DNA of 64,000 nt from Christiangramia fulva (GTDB taxonomy: Bacteria; Bacteroidota; Bacteroidia; Flavobacteriales; Flavobacteriaceae), in the NCBI RefSeq assembly GCF_003024155.1, contig NZ_CP028136.1, positions 682,001-746,000 on the forward strand. The letters run 5' to 3'. Shown one piece after another: positions 1 through 9,394 of this stretch. The notes under the pieces are model-generated. The model had not been told where the DNA came from, did not search any database, and was given only the letters and a program-made list of their open reading frames with translations. Made by a program: the position numbers and the translations under genes. The first letter of the stretch is position 1. Every line of letters starts with the position of its first letter.

Positions 1-1
1 C

Positions 2-1267
2 GCTTACGATAAGGATTTTAGTGATGCCATTTATGGTCTGGATCCCCAACACCGGTATGTAACCGAGTATCGGTTAAAAAGCATGCTGCAATATGAGACC
101 AAGCTTATAGAAAAAAGGATTTCCCGGATCAAGCATCCCAATAAAATGTTCTTCAGCTTTGCCAATACCGTGGCAACCATAGACTGGGCTAAAAAATACA
201 AGGGCCATGGCTGGCTGGGTATTCGGTTTCAGCGAGAACCCAGACAGGAATACAGCGAGATCATCCTGCATGTTCAGTTACACGAGAACAGCGCCGCCCA
301 CCAGCAAATCAGCCTTGGCGCAATGGGAGTAAACCTCATCTACGCCGCTTACTACCAGAGCGATGATCCAAAACTGGTCATGCAGCATTTATATGACCAT
401 TTGGACACGGGGAAGATTGAGATTGATTCAATTAATTTTACCGGTCCTATTTTTAAGGAAGTTGACAACCGGTTAATGAGCCTTCATCTGGTTAAAAATA
501 ATATTACTGATGCCGTTATGTTTTCTGAAAAAGGAAATAATATTCTCCCGGCCAACGTCCTTTATAAAAAGAATCTCCTTACCCTTCGGGGGAGCTTTAG
601 GCCTGTTACCAATCTAAACCTGGATATGTTCCGGACTTCCAGGAAGCTTTTTCTCCAGGAAAAAGATGTTGATAAGGAAAATACGGTAATCATTTTTGAA
701 ATGACCCTGAACAATCTTAAAGCTGAAGGTGAAATTGATGAAAAAGATTTTCTGGATCGGGCAGACCTTTTATGTGCTTCAGGACATACGGTGATGATAT
801 CGAATTTTCAGGAATACTATAAAGTAGTTGAGTATTTTTCCCAATACACCAAAGCCAAATTAGGCCTCGTCATGGGAGTAGATAATTTGGAAGACATTTT
901 CAATGAAAAATATTACCGGCAACTCAGTGGCGGAATTCTGGAAGCTTTTGGAAAACTTTTCTTCAAAAGCCTTAAAGTTTATCTCTACCCCATGATAAAT
1001 GAAGAGACCGGCGAAATTACCACCAGTAAGAATTTGAAGGTTCACCCAAGAATGCGGGAACTGTATAAGTTCTTTGTTGATAACAACAGGGTTGTTGACA
1101 TTACCGATTACAACAAAGAAGCCCTAAAGATCCATCCCCGTAAAGTTTATGACCTGATTGTGGAAGGAAATCCGGAATGGGAGAAAATGGTTCCTAAACT
1201 AACGGCTAAAATGATCAGGGAAAAAAACATGTTCCAAAAGCCGGCATCAGCTAAATCCTCTCATTAA
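2..1267 (+). CDS. Conserved protein of unknown function, 5' end outside window
   Basis: The reading frame is already open at base 2 and runs without a stop to 1267, so the gene starts before the window; the first in-frame ATG (83) follows 27 in-frame codons that look like coding sequence (…QHRYVTEYRLK…). About 420 residues are visible. No signal peptide, membrane helix or catalytic motif was recognised. The protein is soluble-looking, mixed alpha/beta, with a Lys-rich C-terminus. I do not recognise the family with confidence and assign no function. It converges on the methyltransferase gene, with 8 bp between the stops. Confidence 0.75.
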   Translation, partial: AYDKDFSDAIYGLDPQHRYVTEYRLKSMLQYETKLIEKRISRIKHPNKMFFSFANTVATIDWAKKYKGHGWLGIRFQREPRQEYSEIILHVQLHENSAAHQQISLGAMGVNLIYAAYYQSDDPKLVMQHLYDHLDTGKIEIDSINFTGPIFKEVDNRLMSLHLVKNNITDAVMFSEKGNNILPANVLYKKNLLTLRGSFRPVTNLNLDMFRTSRKLFLQEKDVDKENTVIIFEMTLNNLKAEGEIDEKDFLDRADLLCASGHTVMISNFQEYYKVVEYFSQYTKAKLGLVMGVDNLEDIFNEKYYRQLSGGILEAFGKLFFKSLKVYLYPMINEETGEITTSKNLKVHPRMRELYKFFVDNNRVVDITDYNKEALKIHPRKVYDLIVEGNPEWEKMVPKLTAKMIREKNMFQKPASAKSSH

Positions 1268-1275
1268 AAAAAGCA

Positions 1276-1740
1276 TCAGGTAGAAAACTCACTTTTTGAA
1301 CTTCTGTCATACATCACGATACTTCCGGCCACTGAAACATTCAGGCTTAACCTGGATTTAAACTTTACCAGGAAATGTGACTTTTTGATAGCTTCATTAG
1401 AGAGCCCATGATCTTCAGCTCCTAAAAGATAGACGCAGCGTCGCGGATGCACAAAAGTTTCCAGAGGTTCTGCCTTTTCATCATGTTCAACCCCCACGAG
1501 CATCGCCCCTTTGGGAAGGTGAAGGTAAAAATCCTCAAAAGTATCGTAATGGAAATAAGGCATGGCGCCAACAGCTTTATGGGTGTCACTGGCCTGCTTT
1601 GCATAACGATTCCCTATGGTAAAAATAAAACTGGCTCCCATATTTTGAGCCGATCTCCATAGTACACCCAGATTCTCAGGTGTCTTGCCATTTTGAATTC
1701 CTATTCCAAAAAATCCCTGTTCCAGGTTATCAATCTTCAT
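1276..1740 (-). CDS. TrmH/SpoU-family RNA 2'-O-methyltransferase
   Basis: A 154-residue single-domain SPOUT methyltransferase that would transfer a methyl group from S-adenosylmethionine to a ribose 2'-OH in tRNA or rRNA. The three SpoU motifs are visible: motif 1 near residues 20-36 (TPENLGVLWRSAQNMGA, with the Asn and catalytic Arg), motif 2 near residue 105 (YLLGAEDHGLS), and motif 3 near residue 132 (LSLNVSVAGSIVMYDR), which forms the knotted SAM site. The size fits the short TrmL/TrmH-like group without an N-terminal extension. The exact RNA target cannot be read from the sequence. It is a single gene convergent with the upstream unknown gene. Confidence 0.9.
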   Translation of the reverse strand: MKIDNLEQGFFGIGIQNGKTPENLGVLWRSAQNMGASFIFTIGNRYAKQASDTHKAVGAMPYFHYDTFEDFYLHLPKGAMLVGVEHDEKAEPLETFVHPRRCVYLLGAEDHGLSNEAIKKSHFLVKFKSRLSLNVSVAGSIVMYDRSSKSEFST

Positions 1741-1908
1741 ATTTCAAAAGTAATATTCTGACATGAATTGGGCTCAAAGAGTTTTTTCATAGGTGTTTTC
1801 TTGAAATTCAGCGAATAATTCCCTGCAATTCAAAAAGTTAAGATAAATTAGATGCTCTTTAACTAACTAAATCCAAATTAAATGATTTTACAACTAAACA
1901 TTGAAAAG

Positions 1909-2529
1909 ATGAAGGTGATTGGAAATCTTGCCTGCATCTTTATTTTATTTTCCGGGCTTCTTCTTATTACTTCATGCAACAATCACAAATATGAAGAAGT
2001 GAAAGAAAAAAAAGAAGAAAAAGCAGCAATGACATTGGCAGATAGTATTAAAAGAGGTGAATACCTTATTGCTTCTATTGGCTGTACCGATTGCCATACT
2101 CCAAAGCGAATGGGCGAACGAGGTCCAGAAGATATGCCGGATATGTTCCTGGCAGGCCATCCCGCGGATGCTAAAATTTCTCAAATGAACATGGACGCAA
2201 TCAAAAAAGGATGGTCAATGTTTTCTCCCAATTTTACCGCAACAGTAGGACCCTGGGGGATTTCTTATGCAGCAAACCTAACTCCCGATGATACGGGATT
2301 GGGAAGCTGGACGAAAGAACAATTTATCACGGCTATTCGTGAAGGAAAATACAAAGGTCAAAAATCTGGAAGAGATCTGTTGCCTCCCATGCCATGGTTT
2401 AATTTTGCCAAGCTCACAGATGAAGACCTGGAGTCTATGTTTAAGTATTTGCAAACAATTCCTGCAGTGAATAATGCAGTACCTCCACCAACCACCCCCG
2501 ACCAGTTGAAAAACCTTCCAAAAGCATAG
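1909..2529 (+). CDS. Lipoprotein cytochrome c, monohaem
   Basis: The protein has a lipoprotein signal (hydrophobic stretch ending LLITSC, lipidated Cys about residue 23 from the ATG at 1909), a charged Lys/Glu linker and one CxxCH haem c site (GCTDCH). Candidate distal Met ligands lie in the Met-rich C-terminal half (LPPMPW). It should be an envelope-anchored electron carrier; the partner is not evident. An in-frame ATG at 1882 would add nine residues before the signal peptide, so the later start is preferred because the basic n-region then leads directly into the hydrophobic core. It stands alone, followed by a bidirectional terminator shared with glpF. Confidence 0.85.
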   Translation: MKVIGNLACIFILFSGLLLITSCNNHKYEEVKEKKEEKAAMTLADSIKRGEYLIASIGCTDCHTPKRMGERGPEDMPDMFLAGHPADAKISQMNMDAIKKGWSMFSPNFTATVGPWGISYAANLTPDDTGLGSWTKEQFITAIREGKYKGQKSGRDLLPPMPWFNFAKLTDEDLESMFKYLQTIPAVNNAVPPPTTPDQLKNLPKA

Positions 2530-2533
2530 CAAT

Positions 2534-2560
2534 AAAACCGGTTTCACGACCGGTTTTTTT
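2534..2560. terminator. Bidirectional factor-independent terminator
   Basis: AAAACCGGT and ACCGGTTTT form a 9-bp stem around a 6-nt loop, followed by a T-run on the plus strand and, read in reverse, T-rich sequence on the minus strand. It lies between the convergent cytochrome and glpF genes. Confidence 0.85.
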
Positions 2561-2580
2561 ATTTTAGAAAGCTCTGTATC

Positions 2581-3315
2581 TTATTCTGAAAGGATCAGAA
2601 AGAAAAATGCGGCGATTGCAGCTCCAACAAGTGGTCCAACAACAGGGATCCAGGAATAATTCCAGTTACTATCGGTTTTATCTTTAATGGGAAGTAAAAA
2701 ATGTACAATTCTCGGACCCAAATCCCGGGCAGGATTAATGGCATAGCCGGTAGTTCCACCTAGTCCCAAACCTATTCCCCATACGATAAATGCTACAGGA
2801 ATAGCACCAATGGAACCCAGGCCAACCGTAGTATTATTTGCATCATCCAATCTCGCATCGGTGAAATAAAAAACAGCGGTTAACAATACAAAAGTTCCGG
2901 TTACCTCCGTAAGAAGGTTACGAGGAATATTGAAAATAGCAGGTTCGGTGCAGAACACGGCTCGTTTTAATCCCGGATCGGGCGTCCTGTCAAAATGATC
3001 CTTATACATATGATACACCAGGAATGATCCTAACATGGCTCCAATAAATTCCGCGAGTATATATTCTGGAACCAGCTCCCAGGGAAAGACTCCTCCTATA
3101 GCAAGGCCAACGGTCACTGCCGGGTTCAAATGTGCGCCGCTGTAAGGTCCGGCCACTACTACTCCGGCAAAAACCGCAAGTCCCCAGGCGGTGGTAATAC
3201 TTACCCAGCCCCCGCCATAACCTTTGGTGTCTTTTAAAATATCATTGGCAACATTAGAATTCCCAATGAGAATAAGTAAACCTGTACCTAAAATTTCGGC
3301 TATGAATGGTGTCAT
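2581..3315 (-). CDS. glpF: Glycerol uptake facilitator (aquaglyceroporin)
   Basis: A 244-residue MIP-family channel with six predicted membrane helices. Both half-helix motifs are present: HLNPAVTVG in the first half and AINPARDLGPR in the second. The Asp after the second NPAR is typical of glycerol-conducting members rather than strict water channels. It is the last gene of glpD-glpK-glpF, only 7 bp after glpK. Its role is passive entry of glycerol, which GlpK then traps by phosphorylation. Confidence 0.93.
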   Translation of the reverse strand: MTPFIAEILGTGLLILIGNSNVANDILKDTKGYGGGWVSITTAWGLAVFAGVVVAGPYSGAHLNPAVTVGLAIGGVFPWELVPEYILAEFIGAMLGSFLVYHMYKDHFDRTPDPGLKRAVFCTEPAIFNIPRNLLTEVTGTFVLLTAVFYFTDARLDDANNTTVGLGSIGAIPVAFIVWGIGLGLGGTTGYAINPARDLGPRIVHFLLPIKDKTDSNWNYSWIPVVGPLVGAAIAAFFFLILSE

Positions 3316-3322
3316 ATCTTTA

Positions 3323-4816
3323 TTAATTTCGAGTCCAATACTCTACGGCGTTTACTGCTTTATACCAGCCTTTTATTCCAGTTTCAATTTTTTCCCTGTT
3401 TTCCTGTGGTTCGAACTTTCTTTCTTCTTTCCAAATATCGATTAATTCTTCGATATTTTTCCAGAATCCTACAGCCAGACCGGCAAGATAAGCGGCACCA
3501 AGGGCTGTGGTTTCGGTAATTTCGGGTCTGACCGTCGTGGTGTTTAATACGTCGCTCTGGAACTGCATAAGCAAATTATTCACGGTTGCTCCACCATCTA
3601 CCCTCAATTCAGAAATTTTCAGCCCCGCGTCAGCTTCCATAGATTTCATAATGTCCATAGACTGATACGCGATGGCTTCCAGAGAGGCCCGGGCAATATG
3701 CGCATCGGTTGAACCGCGTGTTAATCCAAAAATAGTTCCTTTAGCTTTCTGGTTCCAATGCGGCGCTCCCAATCCTGCAAATGAGGGGACAAAATAGACA
3801 CCTTCGGTGCTTTCGATGCTCTCTGCTAATTTCTCAACATCTTCCGATCTTTTTATAACTCCAAGACCGTCTCGCAACCATTGAACAACCGCACCACCAA
3901 CAAAAATACTCCCTTCCAGCGCATATTTTACCTCATCACCAATTTTCCAGGCTACAGAAGTGAGTAGATTATTTTCGGAAAGCACAGGTTTCTCGCCGAT
4001 GTTCATCAGCATAAAACATCCGGTTCCATAGGTGTTCTTAACCATCCCTTTCTCCAGGCAAAGTTGCCCGAACAAAGCCGCCATTTGGTCACCAGCAATA
4101 CCTGCAATGGGAATTTTAGCCGAAAACATGGCTGTTTCTAAATAGCCGTAAACTTCGCTTGAATCTTTTACCTCAGGAAGCATGGATTCAGGGATATCAA
4201 AAATTTCCAACAATTCGTTGTCCCAGCCTAAGGTATGGATATTATAAAGCATGGTACGGGAAGCATTGGTAACATCGGTGATATGGAGTTGCCTTTTGGT
4301 AAAGTTCCATATGAGCCACGAATCTATTGTGCCCATTGCGAGTTCTCCCTTTGCTGCCATTTCTCTGGCTCCGTCAACATTTTCAAGGATCCATTTTACT
4401 TTGGTAGCCGAAAAGTATGAATCTATTACCAGGCCTGTTTTTTCACGGATAATTTTTTCTTTTCCTTCCTCTTTTAAAGCTTCACAATACTCCAGGGTTC
4501 GTTTATCCTGCCAGACAATGGCATTATAAACCGGCTTCCCTGTGTTCTTATTCCATACCACACAGGTTTCCCGCTGATTGGTAATTCCCATTGCCGCCAC
4601 ATCATTTCCGGAAAGACCTGACTGAGTAACTACCTGTGCGGCAACCGACGCCTGCGAAGACCAGATCTCCATAGGATCATGTTCTACCCAACCCGGCCGG
4701 GGAAATATTTGTTTGAATTCCTTTTGAGCCACCGAAACTATAGCTCCTTTTTTATTAAAAAGAATAGCTCTCGAGCTGGTTGTCCCCTGATCCAGGGCAA
4801 GTATGAATTTTTCCAT
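3323..4816 (-). CDS. glpK: Glycerol kinase
   Basis: A 497-residue FGGY-family kinase of normal length converting glycerol and ATP to glycerol-3-phosphate. The N-terminal phosphate-binding loop [14 protein letters not shown], the substrate-region [10 protein letters not shown] and the C-terminal [16 protein letters not shown] are visible. It begins 2 bp after the glpD stop, so translation of the two is probably coupled. It supplies the substrate of the neighbouring GlpD. Confidence 0.97.
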   Translation of the reverse strand: MEKFILALDQGTTSSRAILFNKKGAIVSVAQKEFKQIFPRPGWVEHDPMEIWSSQASVAAQVVTQSGLSGNDVAAMGITNQRETCVVWNKNTGKPVYNAIVWQDKRTLEYCEALKEEGKEKIIREKTGLVIDSYFSATKVKWILENVDGAREMAAKGELAMGTIDSWLIWNFTKRQLHITDVTNASRTMLYNIHTLGWDNELLEIFDIPESMLPEVKDSSEVYGYLETAMFSAKIPIAGIAGDQMAALFGQLCLEKGMVKNTYGTGCFMLMNIGEKPVLSENNLLTSVAWKIGDEVKYALEGSIFVGGAVVQWLRDGLGVIKRSEDVEKLAESIESTEGVYFVPSFAGLGAPHWNQKAKGTIFGLTRGSTDAHIARASLEAIAYQSMDIMKSMEADAGLKISELRVDGGATVNNLLMQFQSDVLNTTTVRPEITETTALGAAYLAGLAVGFWKNIEELIDIWKEERKFEPQENREKIETGIKGWYKAVNAVEYWTRN

Positions 4817-4818
4817 AT

Positions 4819-6411
4819 TTAAGCGGTTTTCTCTTTTTTTAGCATATAGTGCTTCGCAACTTCCTTAAACTCCAAAAGCTGGTTTTCTATCCAATCCTTG
4901 TCCCTTCCTAACTCCCAAGCCATTATTTTTGCTACTTCAGGAGCCATTCTTATTGCCGCTGCGGAATCCAGGAACAAGGCTCTTACCCTTCGAGCAAGCA
5001 CATCTTCAAGAGTCCTGGCCATTTCATATTGAACCGCCCAAACAACCTCGGCCTTTAAAAACGGTAGCTCTTCATCCAGTCTTACTCCCAGTTCTGGCCG
5101 CTCATTAATAAGATCAAAAATCAAGGTTTTATCACTTCCGTAAAGTTGAAGGTGACTATCCTTTGTTTTCTGTGAAGTTGCTCCATGAATTAAAAAGTTT
5201 TCGGTCACGCACTCACGAAAGGGCAGGAATTTATGTTCAATAGCATAATCGAGGGTATCTTCAGCCATTTTTCGATAGGTGGTCCATTTTCCACCGGTAA
5301 TGCTCAAAAGTCCATTTCCCGAAAGCATGATTTTATGGCCGCGGGAAATCTCCTTGGTTTTTCTTTCATCATCTCCAGAAGCCGCCAGTGGCCTCAAACC
5401 TGCGAAAATACTTTTAACATCTTTTCGGCTCACCTTCCGGATGAGATATTTATTGAAGTTATTCAAAATAAAATCAATCTCTTCTTCAAGGGCAACCGGC
5501 TCCAGACTTGGTTTTTCAAGAAGGGTATCGGTTGTTCCCACAAGCACTTTATCCTTCCACGGAACAGCAAAAAGAACACGCCCATCATCGGTTTTAGGAA
5601 TCATAAGCGCATGTTTACCAGGAAAAAATTCTTTATCAAACACCAAATGCACTCCCTGGCTCGCTCTAATAATTTTTTTAGCTGTCGGATTTGCCATATT
5701 TCTTATGTAATCTACAAAAACCCCTGTAGCATTTATAACAAGTCGGGAATGAAAGCGATACGATTTCCCGGTTTCCTCTTCTATGGCCTCAACCCCATTT
5801 ACCATATCTTCTTTATCCTTCAGAATATTAATAACCTTGAAATGATTAAGGCAATAACCATCGTTTTCAATGCAGGTTTGTGCAAGGTTAATAGCCAGCC
5901 TGGCATCATCAAACTGGCCATCCATGTATTCCACTCCTCCTCTAAGGTCCTCCTGGATGAGGGTTGGAAACCTATTTATAATTTTTTTTAAGCTGATGCT
6001 TGCAGATTTTCCCATACTCAATTTTCCTGCAAGAAAATCATAGGTTTTAAGGCCAAAATTGTAATATAATCCTTCCCACCACGCATAATTAGGAATAACG
6101 AATTTTTGCTTTTTTACCAGATGAGGAGCATTTTGTGCCAGGAGTCCCCGTTCGTTTAGGGCTTCCCTTACCAGCTCCACATTCCCCTGAGCCAGATATC
6201 GTATGCCTCCATGCACTAATTTTGTACTGCGGCTTGAGGTTCCCTTTGCAAAATCAACCTGTTCCAATAGTAAGGTTCTATACCCACGAGTTGCGGCGTC
6301 TACCGCAATTCCCAGCCCGGTAGCACCCCCACCTATAATAAGAACATCCCATTGATTCTCTTCGGAAAGCTCACGAATAAGTCGTTTTCTTGCGAATTGA
6401 TAATGTTTCAA
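4819..6411 (-). CDS. glpD: FAD-dependent glycerol-3-phosphate dehydrogenase
   Basis: A 530-residue flavoprotein that oxidises glycerol-3-phosphate to dihydroxyacetone phosphate and feeds electrons to quinone at the membrane. The N-terminal Rossmann fold [16 protein letters not shown] begins near residue 26, followed by [15 protein letters not shown], and a C-terminal GlpD helical domain is present. It is the first gene of glpD-glpK-glpF and diverges from glpR across a 143-bp region with repeated TTCGT sites. Confidence 0.95.
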   Translation of the reverse strand: MKHYQFARKRLIRELSEENQWDVLIIGGGATGLGIAVDAATRGYRTLLLEQVDFAKGTSSRSTKLVHGGIRYLAQGNVELVREALNERGLLAQNAPHLVKKQKFVIPNYAWWEGLYYNFGLKTYDFLAGKLSMGKSASISLKKIINRFPTLIQEDLRGGVEYMDGQFDDARLAINLAQTCIENDGYCLNHFKVINILKDKEDMVNGVEAIEEETGKSYRFHSRLVINATGVFVDYIRNMANPTAKKIIRASQGVHLVFDKEFFPGKHALMIPKTDDGRVLFAVPWKDKVLVGTTDTLLEKPSLEPVALEEEIDFILNNFNKYLIRKVSRKDVKSIFAGLRPLAASGDDERKTKEISRGHKIMLSGNGLLSITGGKWTTYRKMAEDTLDYAIEHKFLPFRECVTENFLIHGATSQKTKDSHLQLYGSDKTLIFDLINERPELGVRLDEELPFLKAEVVWAVQYEMARTLEDVLARRVRALFLDSAAAIRMAPEVAKIMAWELGRDKDWIENQLLEFKEVAKHYMLKKEKTA

Positions 6412-6426
6412 AATATTTCCTTTTAT

Positions 6427-6514
6427 TTCGTAATAATCTAAAAGTAGAAATTTTTCTTCTTTTATTTTCGTTTATCGCAATTTTTATCATTCGTTTAATT
6501 TCTTTTTATTTCGT
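6427..6514. promoter_or_regulatory. Candidate GlpR operator region with repeated TTCGT sites
   Basis: Between divergent glpD and glpR the element TTCGT occurs four times, at 6427, 6467, 6490 and 6510, three of them inside T-rich TTTATTTCGT-like contexts. A -7-like TACTTTTA for glpD lies on the minus strand at 6439-6446, inside the repeat field. DeoR-family repressors such as GlpR are known to use TTCG-containing sites. The assignment to this GlpR is inference. Confidence 0.55.
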
Positions 6515-6530
6515 ATAGCAAAATATTTGA

Positions 6531-6538
6531 TATCTTTG
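6531..6538 (+). promoter_or_regulatory. TAnnTTTG -7 element of glpR
   Basis: TATCTTTG matches the Bacteroidetes -7 consensus exactly and lies 16 bp before the glpR start codon, just downstream of the last TTCGT repeat. Bound repressor would overlap this promoter. Confidence 0.6.
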
Positions 6539-6554
6539 AAATTAAATTCTTCAT

Positions 6555-7307
6555 ATGCTCCGACACCAACAAATTTTGGAAAAGCTAAAAAAGGATAAGT
6601 ATATAGAAGTGCAGGATCTGTGCGAGATACTGGACGTTTCAGCTGTTACCATTCGTAAAGATCTACGGCTTCTAGAACAGAAAGGCCTTCTGTTTCGTAC
6701 CCACGGGGGCGCCTCTCTCGAAAATCCTTATATAGCTGAAAAACCGGTGATTGAAAAGGAAAAACTTTACACCGAAGAAAAATCGCGCATAGCCACTAAA
6801 GCAGCATCATTGATCCAGCCCAACGATACCATTATAATTGGCTCGGGAACCACCGTTCAAAATTTGGCAAAAGCAATTGTTCCAAAAGAAAAACTCAGCG
6901 TCATTACGTCTTCGCTGTATGTTGCGCTGGAACTCACAAAATATGAAGAGATTGAAATCATTCAGCTTGGGGGGCCGCTTCGACATTCCTCTGCTTCTGT
7001 TACCGGTTATTATGCTGAAGAAATTCTAAAAAATATCACCTGTCACCAGTTATTCCTTGGGGTGGATGCCATAGATACCGAAAATGGGTGTACCACTACC
7101 AGCCTGGAAGAAGCGATTTTGAATAGAAAAATGATAAAAGCAGCACAAAAAGTGATTATTCTGGCTGATTCTACCAAATTCGGAAAAAGGAGCCTGGGGA
7201 AAATCTGTGATTTGGACCAGGTTCATGAAATTATCACGGATGATAAGATCTCTTCAAAAACTTTAAAACGGCTTAAGGATTCCGGAGTAAAAGTGAGTAT
7301 TGCCTAA
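6555..7307 (+). CDS. glpR: DeoR-family transcriptional regulator, likely glycerol repressor
   Basis: A 250-residue DeoR-family protein. The N-terminal winged helix-turn-helix (about residues 6-57; EVQDLCEILDVSAVTIRKDL, ending RTHGGA) is followed by the DeoR sensor domain (about 75-235; IGSGTTVQNLAKAI, FLGVDAIDTENG). DeoR sensors bind sugar or polyol phosphates; in GlpR the ligand is glycerol-3-phosphate. Divergence from glpDKF and the repeated sites between them support the glycerol assignment. Its own promoter is within the same region, so autoregulation is likely. Confidence 0.88.
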   Translation: MLRHQQILEKLKKDKYIEVQDLCEILDVSAVTIRKDLRLLEQKGLLFRTHGGASLENPYIAEKPVIEKEKLYTEEKSRIATKAASLIQPNDTIIIGSGTTVQNLAKAIVPKEKLSVITSSLYVALELTKYEEIEIIQLGGPLRHSSASVTGYYAEEILKNITCHQLFLGVDAIDTENGCTTTSLEEAILNRKMIKAAQKVIILADSTKFGKRSLGKICDLDQVHEIITDDKISSKTLKRLKDSGVKVSIA

Positions 7308-7366
7308 TTATGAACCAATAATTGAAAAGTTTCTTTAATTATTTCTAAACATTATCTAAAACCTTA

Positions 7367-7395
7367 TTTGATTCATGTTCTCTTTCTTAACTTTA
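7367..7395 (+). promoter_or_regulatory. Promoter of the glgE operon
   Basis: TTTG at 7367-7370 is followed after 17 bp by TAACTTTA at 7388-7395, close to the Bacteroidetes -33/-7 pattern (TTTG and TAnnTTTG). The glgE start codon lies 53 bp downstream. Confidence 0.55.
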
Positions 7396-7448
7396 GGTGA
7401 TTTCAGATTGTAAATCAGTAAAATACCAATTAAAAAAGCAGAGTAAGA

Positions 7449-9392
7449 GTGAATAAGAGTAGAGTAATTATTGAAAATATTAAGCCCGCAGTTAACTGTG
7501 GGGAATACCCCATAAAAAGAGTCGTTAATGAAAAGGTTTCGGTTAGTGCCGATATTTTTGGAGATGGCCATGATATAGTTCAGGCATCTATTCATTTTAA
7601 ACCGAAAAATTCCCGCAGTTTTCAGGAAAGTCGTCTCCACCCCACCTTCAACGACCAGTGGGAAGGAAATTTCAAGGTTGAAAAACAGGGTTATTACGAT
7701 TATCATATCGAAGCCTGGGTTGATCATGGTCTTACCTGGAGGCATGGTATTATTAAAAAAATAGAGGCGGGACAAAAGGTGAATTCTGAATTACTTGAAG
7801 GTGCAGATTTGCTGAAACCACTCTTAAAAACTTGCACGACCTCAGAAGCCGGCTTTATCAAAAAAGCCATTGAAGCCTTTACTGATGAAAATCGATATGA
7901 AGAAGCTGCATCTATTTGCCTTCATGAAGAGCTGCATCAGCTTTTAGTAAAATATCCTCATAAGGCAGTGCCCAATGAATCTAAAAATTATCAAGTCTAT
8001 GTCGATCGCGAAAAAGCAAGATTTAGTACCTGGTATGAGTTTTTTCCGCGTTCAGCATCTTCCGAAGAAGGAAAACATGGTACTTTTAAAGATTGCGAAG
8101 AGCTGCTGCCACGAATTTCAGAGATGGGTTTTGACACTCTATATTTTCCGCCGATACATCCCATCGGGGAGGAAAACCGCAAGGGGAAGAACAATGCGAC
8201 CCGCGCCAAAGAAGATGATGTGGGTTCTCCCTGGGGAATAGGTTCAGAAAAAGGTGGTCATAAATCTATTCATCCCGAGTTGGGTGATATTGATGATTTC
8301 AGGCATCTTGTTAAAAAAGCCCAGGAAATGGGTATTGAGGTTGCGATGGATTATGCCTTGCAAACGGCTCCAGACCATCCTTACGTAAAAGAGCATCCAA
8401 AATGGTTTAAATGGCGTCCTGACGGGACTATTCAATATGCCGAAAATCCGCCTAAAAAATACCAGGACATTTTGCCAATCTATTTTGAATCTTCAGAATG
8501 GAAAAAAATGTGGCAGGAGTTTCTCGATGTGATGTTATACTGGATCGAAGAAGCAGGGATACGAATCTTCCGGGTAGATAATCCGCATACAAAACCTTTT
8601 TATTTCTGGGGCTGGCTGATAAATGAGATCAAAAAGAAACATCCTGATATTCTTTTTCTTTCAGAAGCTTTTACCAGGCCAAAAATTATGAGTCAGCTTG
8701 CCAAACAGGGCTTTACCCAGTCTTATACTTATTTCACCTGGCGCACGAACAAGCATGAACTCACCGAATACGTGAATGAACTTACAAAATCAGAATTAAA
8801 AGAATATTTCAGGCCCAATTTCTGGCCAAATACGCCAGATATCAACCCGTATCATTTGCAGGGAGCTAATGAATCTATGTTTATGATCAGGTATTTTTTG
8901 GCTGCCACTTTAAGTTCCAATACGGGTATCTATGGCCCGGTCTATGAATTCCAGGTTTCAGATGCTATTCCGGGAAGAGAAGAATATTTAAATTCAGAAA
9001 AATACCAGGTAAGCCATTGGGACTGGAAGGCAGAAAATAAGCTAATGCGGATAATCGCAAAGATCAATAAAGCCAGGAAAACCAATACTTCCCTTCAACA
9101 AACCAATAACATTCAGTTTTGTGATATTCATGACGATGGATTAATGGCCTATTATAAATGGGACGAGGAGCGTGAAAATGAAACCCTAATGGTTGTTAGT
9201 TTAGATCCTTATTATCAAAAGCAGGGAACCGTAAGGGTGCCGCGTCACGAAATGGGTTTACATCACGGTGAAAACATCAGGGTGGAAGATCAAATTACCG
9301 GAAACTCCTATAATTGGGACAAGGAATGGTGTTATATAGAATTACATCCCGCAATGCCGTTTCATTTATTTACAATTCATAAAAACTCATAG
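7449..9392 (+). CDS. glgE: Alpha-1,4-glucan:maltose-1-phosphate maltosyltransferase
   Basis: A 647-residue GH13_3 enzyme that transfers maltosyl units from alpha-maltose-1-phosphate to a linear glucan. It has the N-terminal GlgE domain (RVIIENIKPAVNCGEYP) and the GH13 barrel; the nucleophile Asp lies in RVDNPHTKP (about residue 376) and the acid/base Glu in LSEAFTRP (about 405), both diagnostic for GlgE. The only suitable start is GTG; no in-frame Met occurs before conserved N-terminal sequence. It heads glgE-mak-glgB-GH31, with the maltokinase 2 bp downstream. The GlgE route is best known from actinomycetes but occurs in other phyla. Confidence 0.95.
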   Translation: MNKSRVIIENIKPAVNCGEYPIKRVVNEKVSVSADIFGDGHDIVQASIHFKPKNSRSFQESRLHPTFNDQWEGNFKVEKQGYYDYHIEAWVDHGLTWRHGIIKKIEAGQKVNSELLEGADLLKPLLKTCTTSEAGFIKKAIEAFTDENRYEEAASICLHEELHQLLVKYPHKAVPNESKNYQVYVDREKARFSTWYEFFPRSASSEEGKHGTFKDCEELLPRISEMGFDTLYFPPIHPIGEENRKGKNNATRAKEDDVGSPWGIGSEKGGHKSIHPELGDIDDFRHLVKKAQEMGIEVAMDYALQTAPDHPYVKEHPKWFKWRPDGTIQYAENPPKKYQDILPIYFESSEWKKMWQEFLDVMLYWIEEAGIRIFRVDNPHTKPFYFWGWLINEIKKKHPDILFLSEAFTRPKIMSQLAKQGFTQSYTYFTWRTNKHELTEYVNELTKSELKEYFRPNFWPNTPDINPYHLQGANESMFMIRYFLAATLSSNTGIYGPVYEFQVSDAIPGREEYLNSEKYQVSHWDWKAENKLMRIIAKINKARKTNTSLQQTNNIQFCDIHDDGLMAYYKWDEERENETLMVVSLDPYYQKQGTVRVPRHEMGLHHGENIRVEDQITGNSYNWDKEWCYIELHPAMPFHLFTIHKNS

Positions 9393-9394
9393 AA

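Noticed and set aside
5233..5991. 252-codon open frame opposite glpD
   Set aside because: It lies fully antisense to a strongly conserved enzyme, has no recognisable motif and is rich in Phe/Ile/Lys as expected for a shadow frame.
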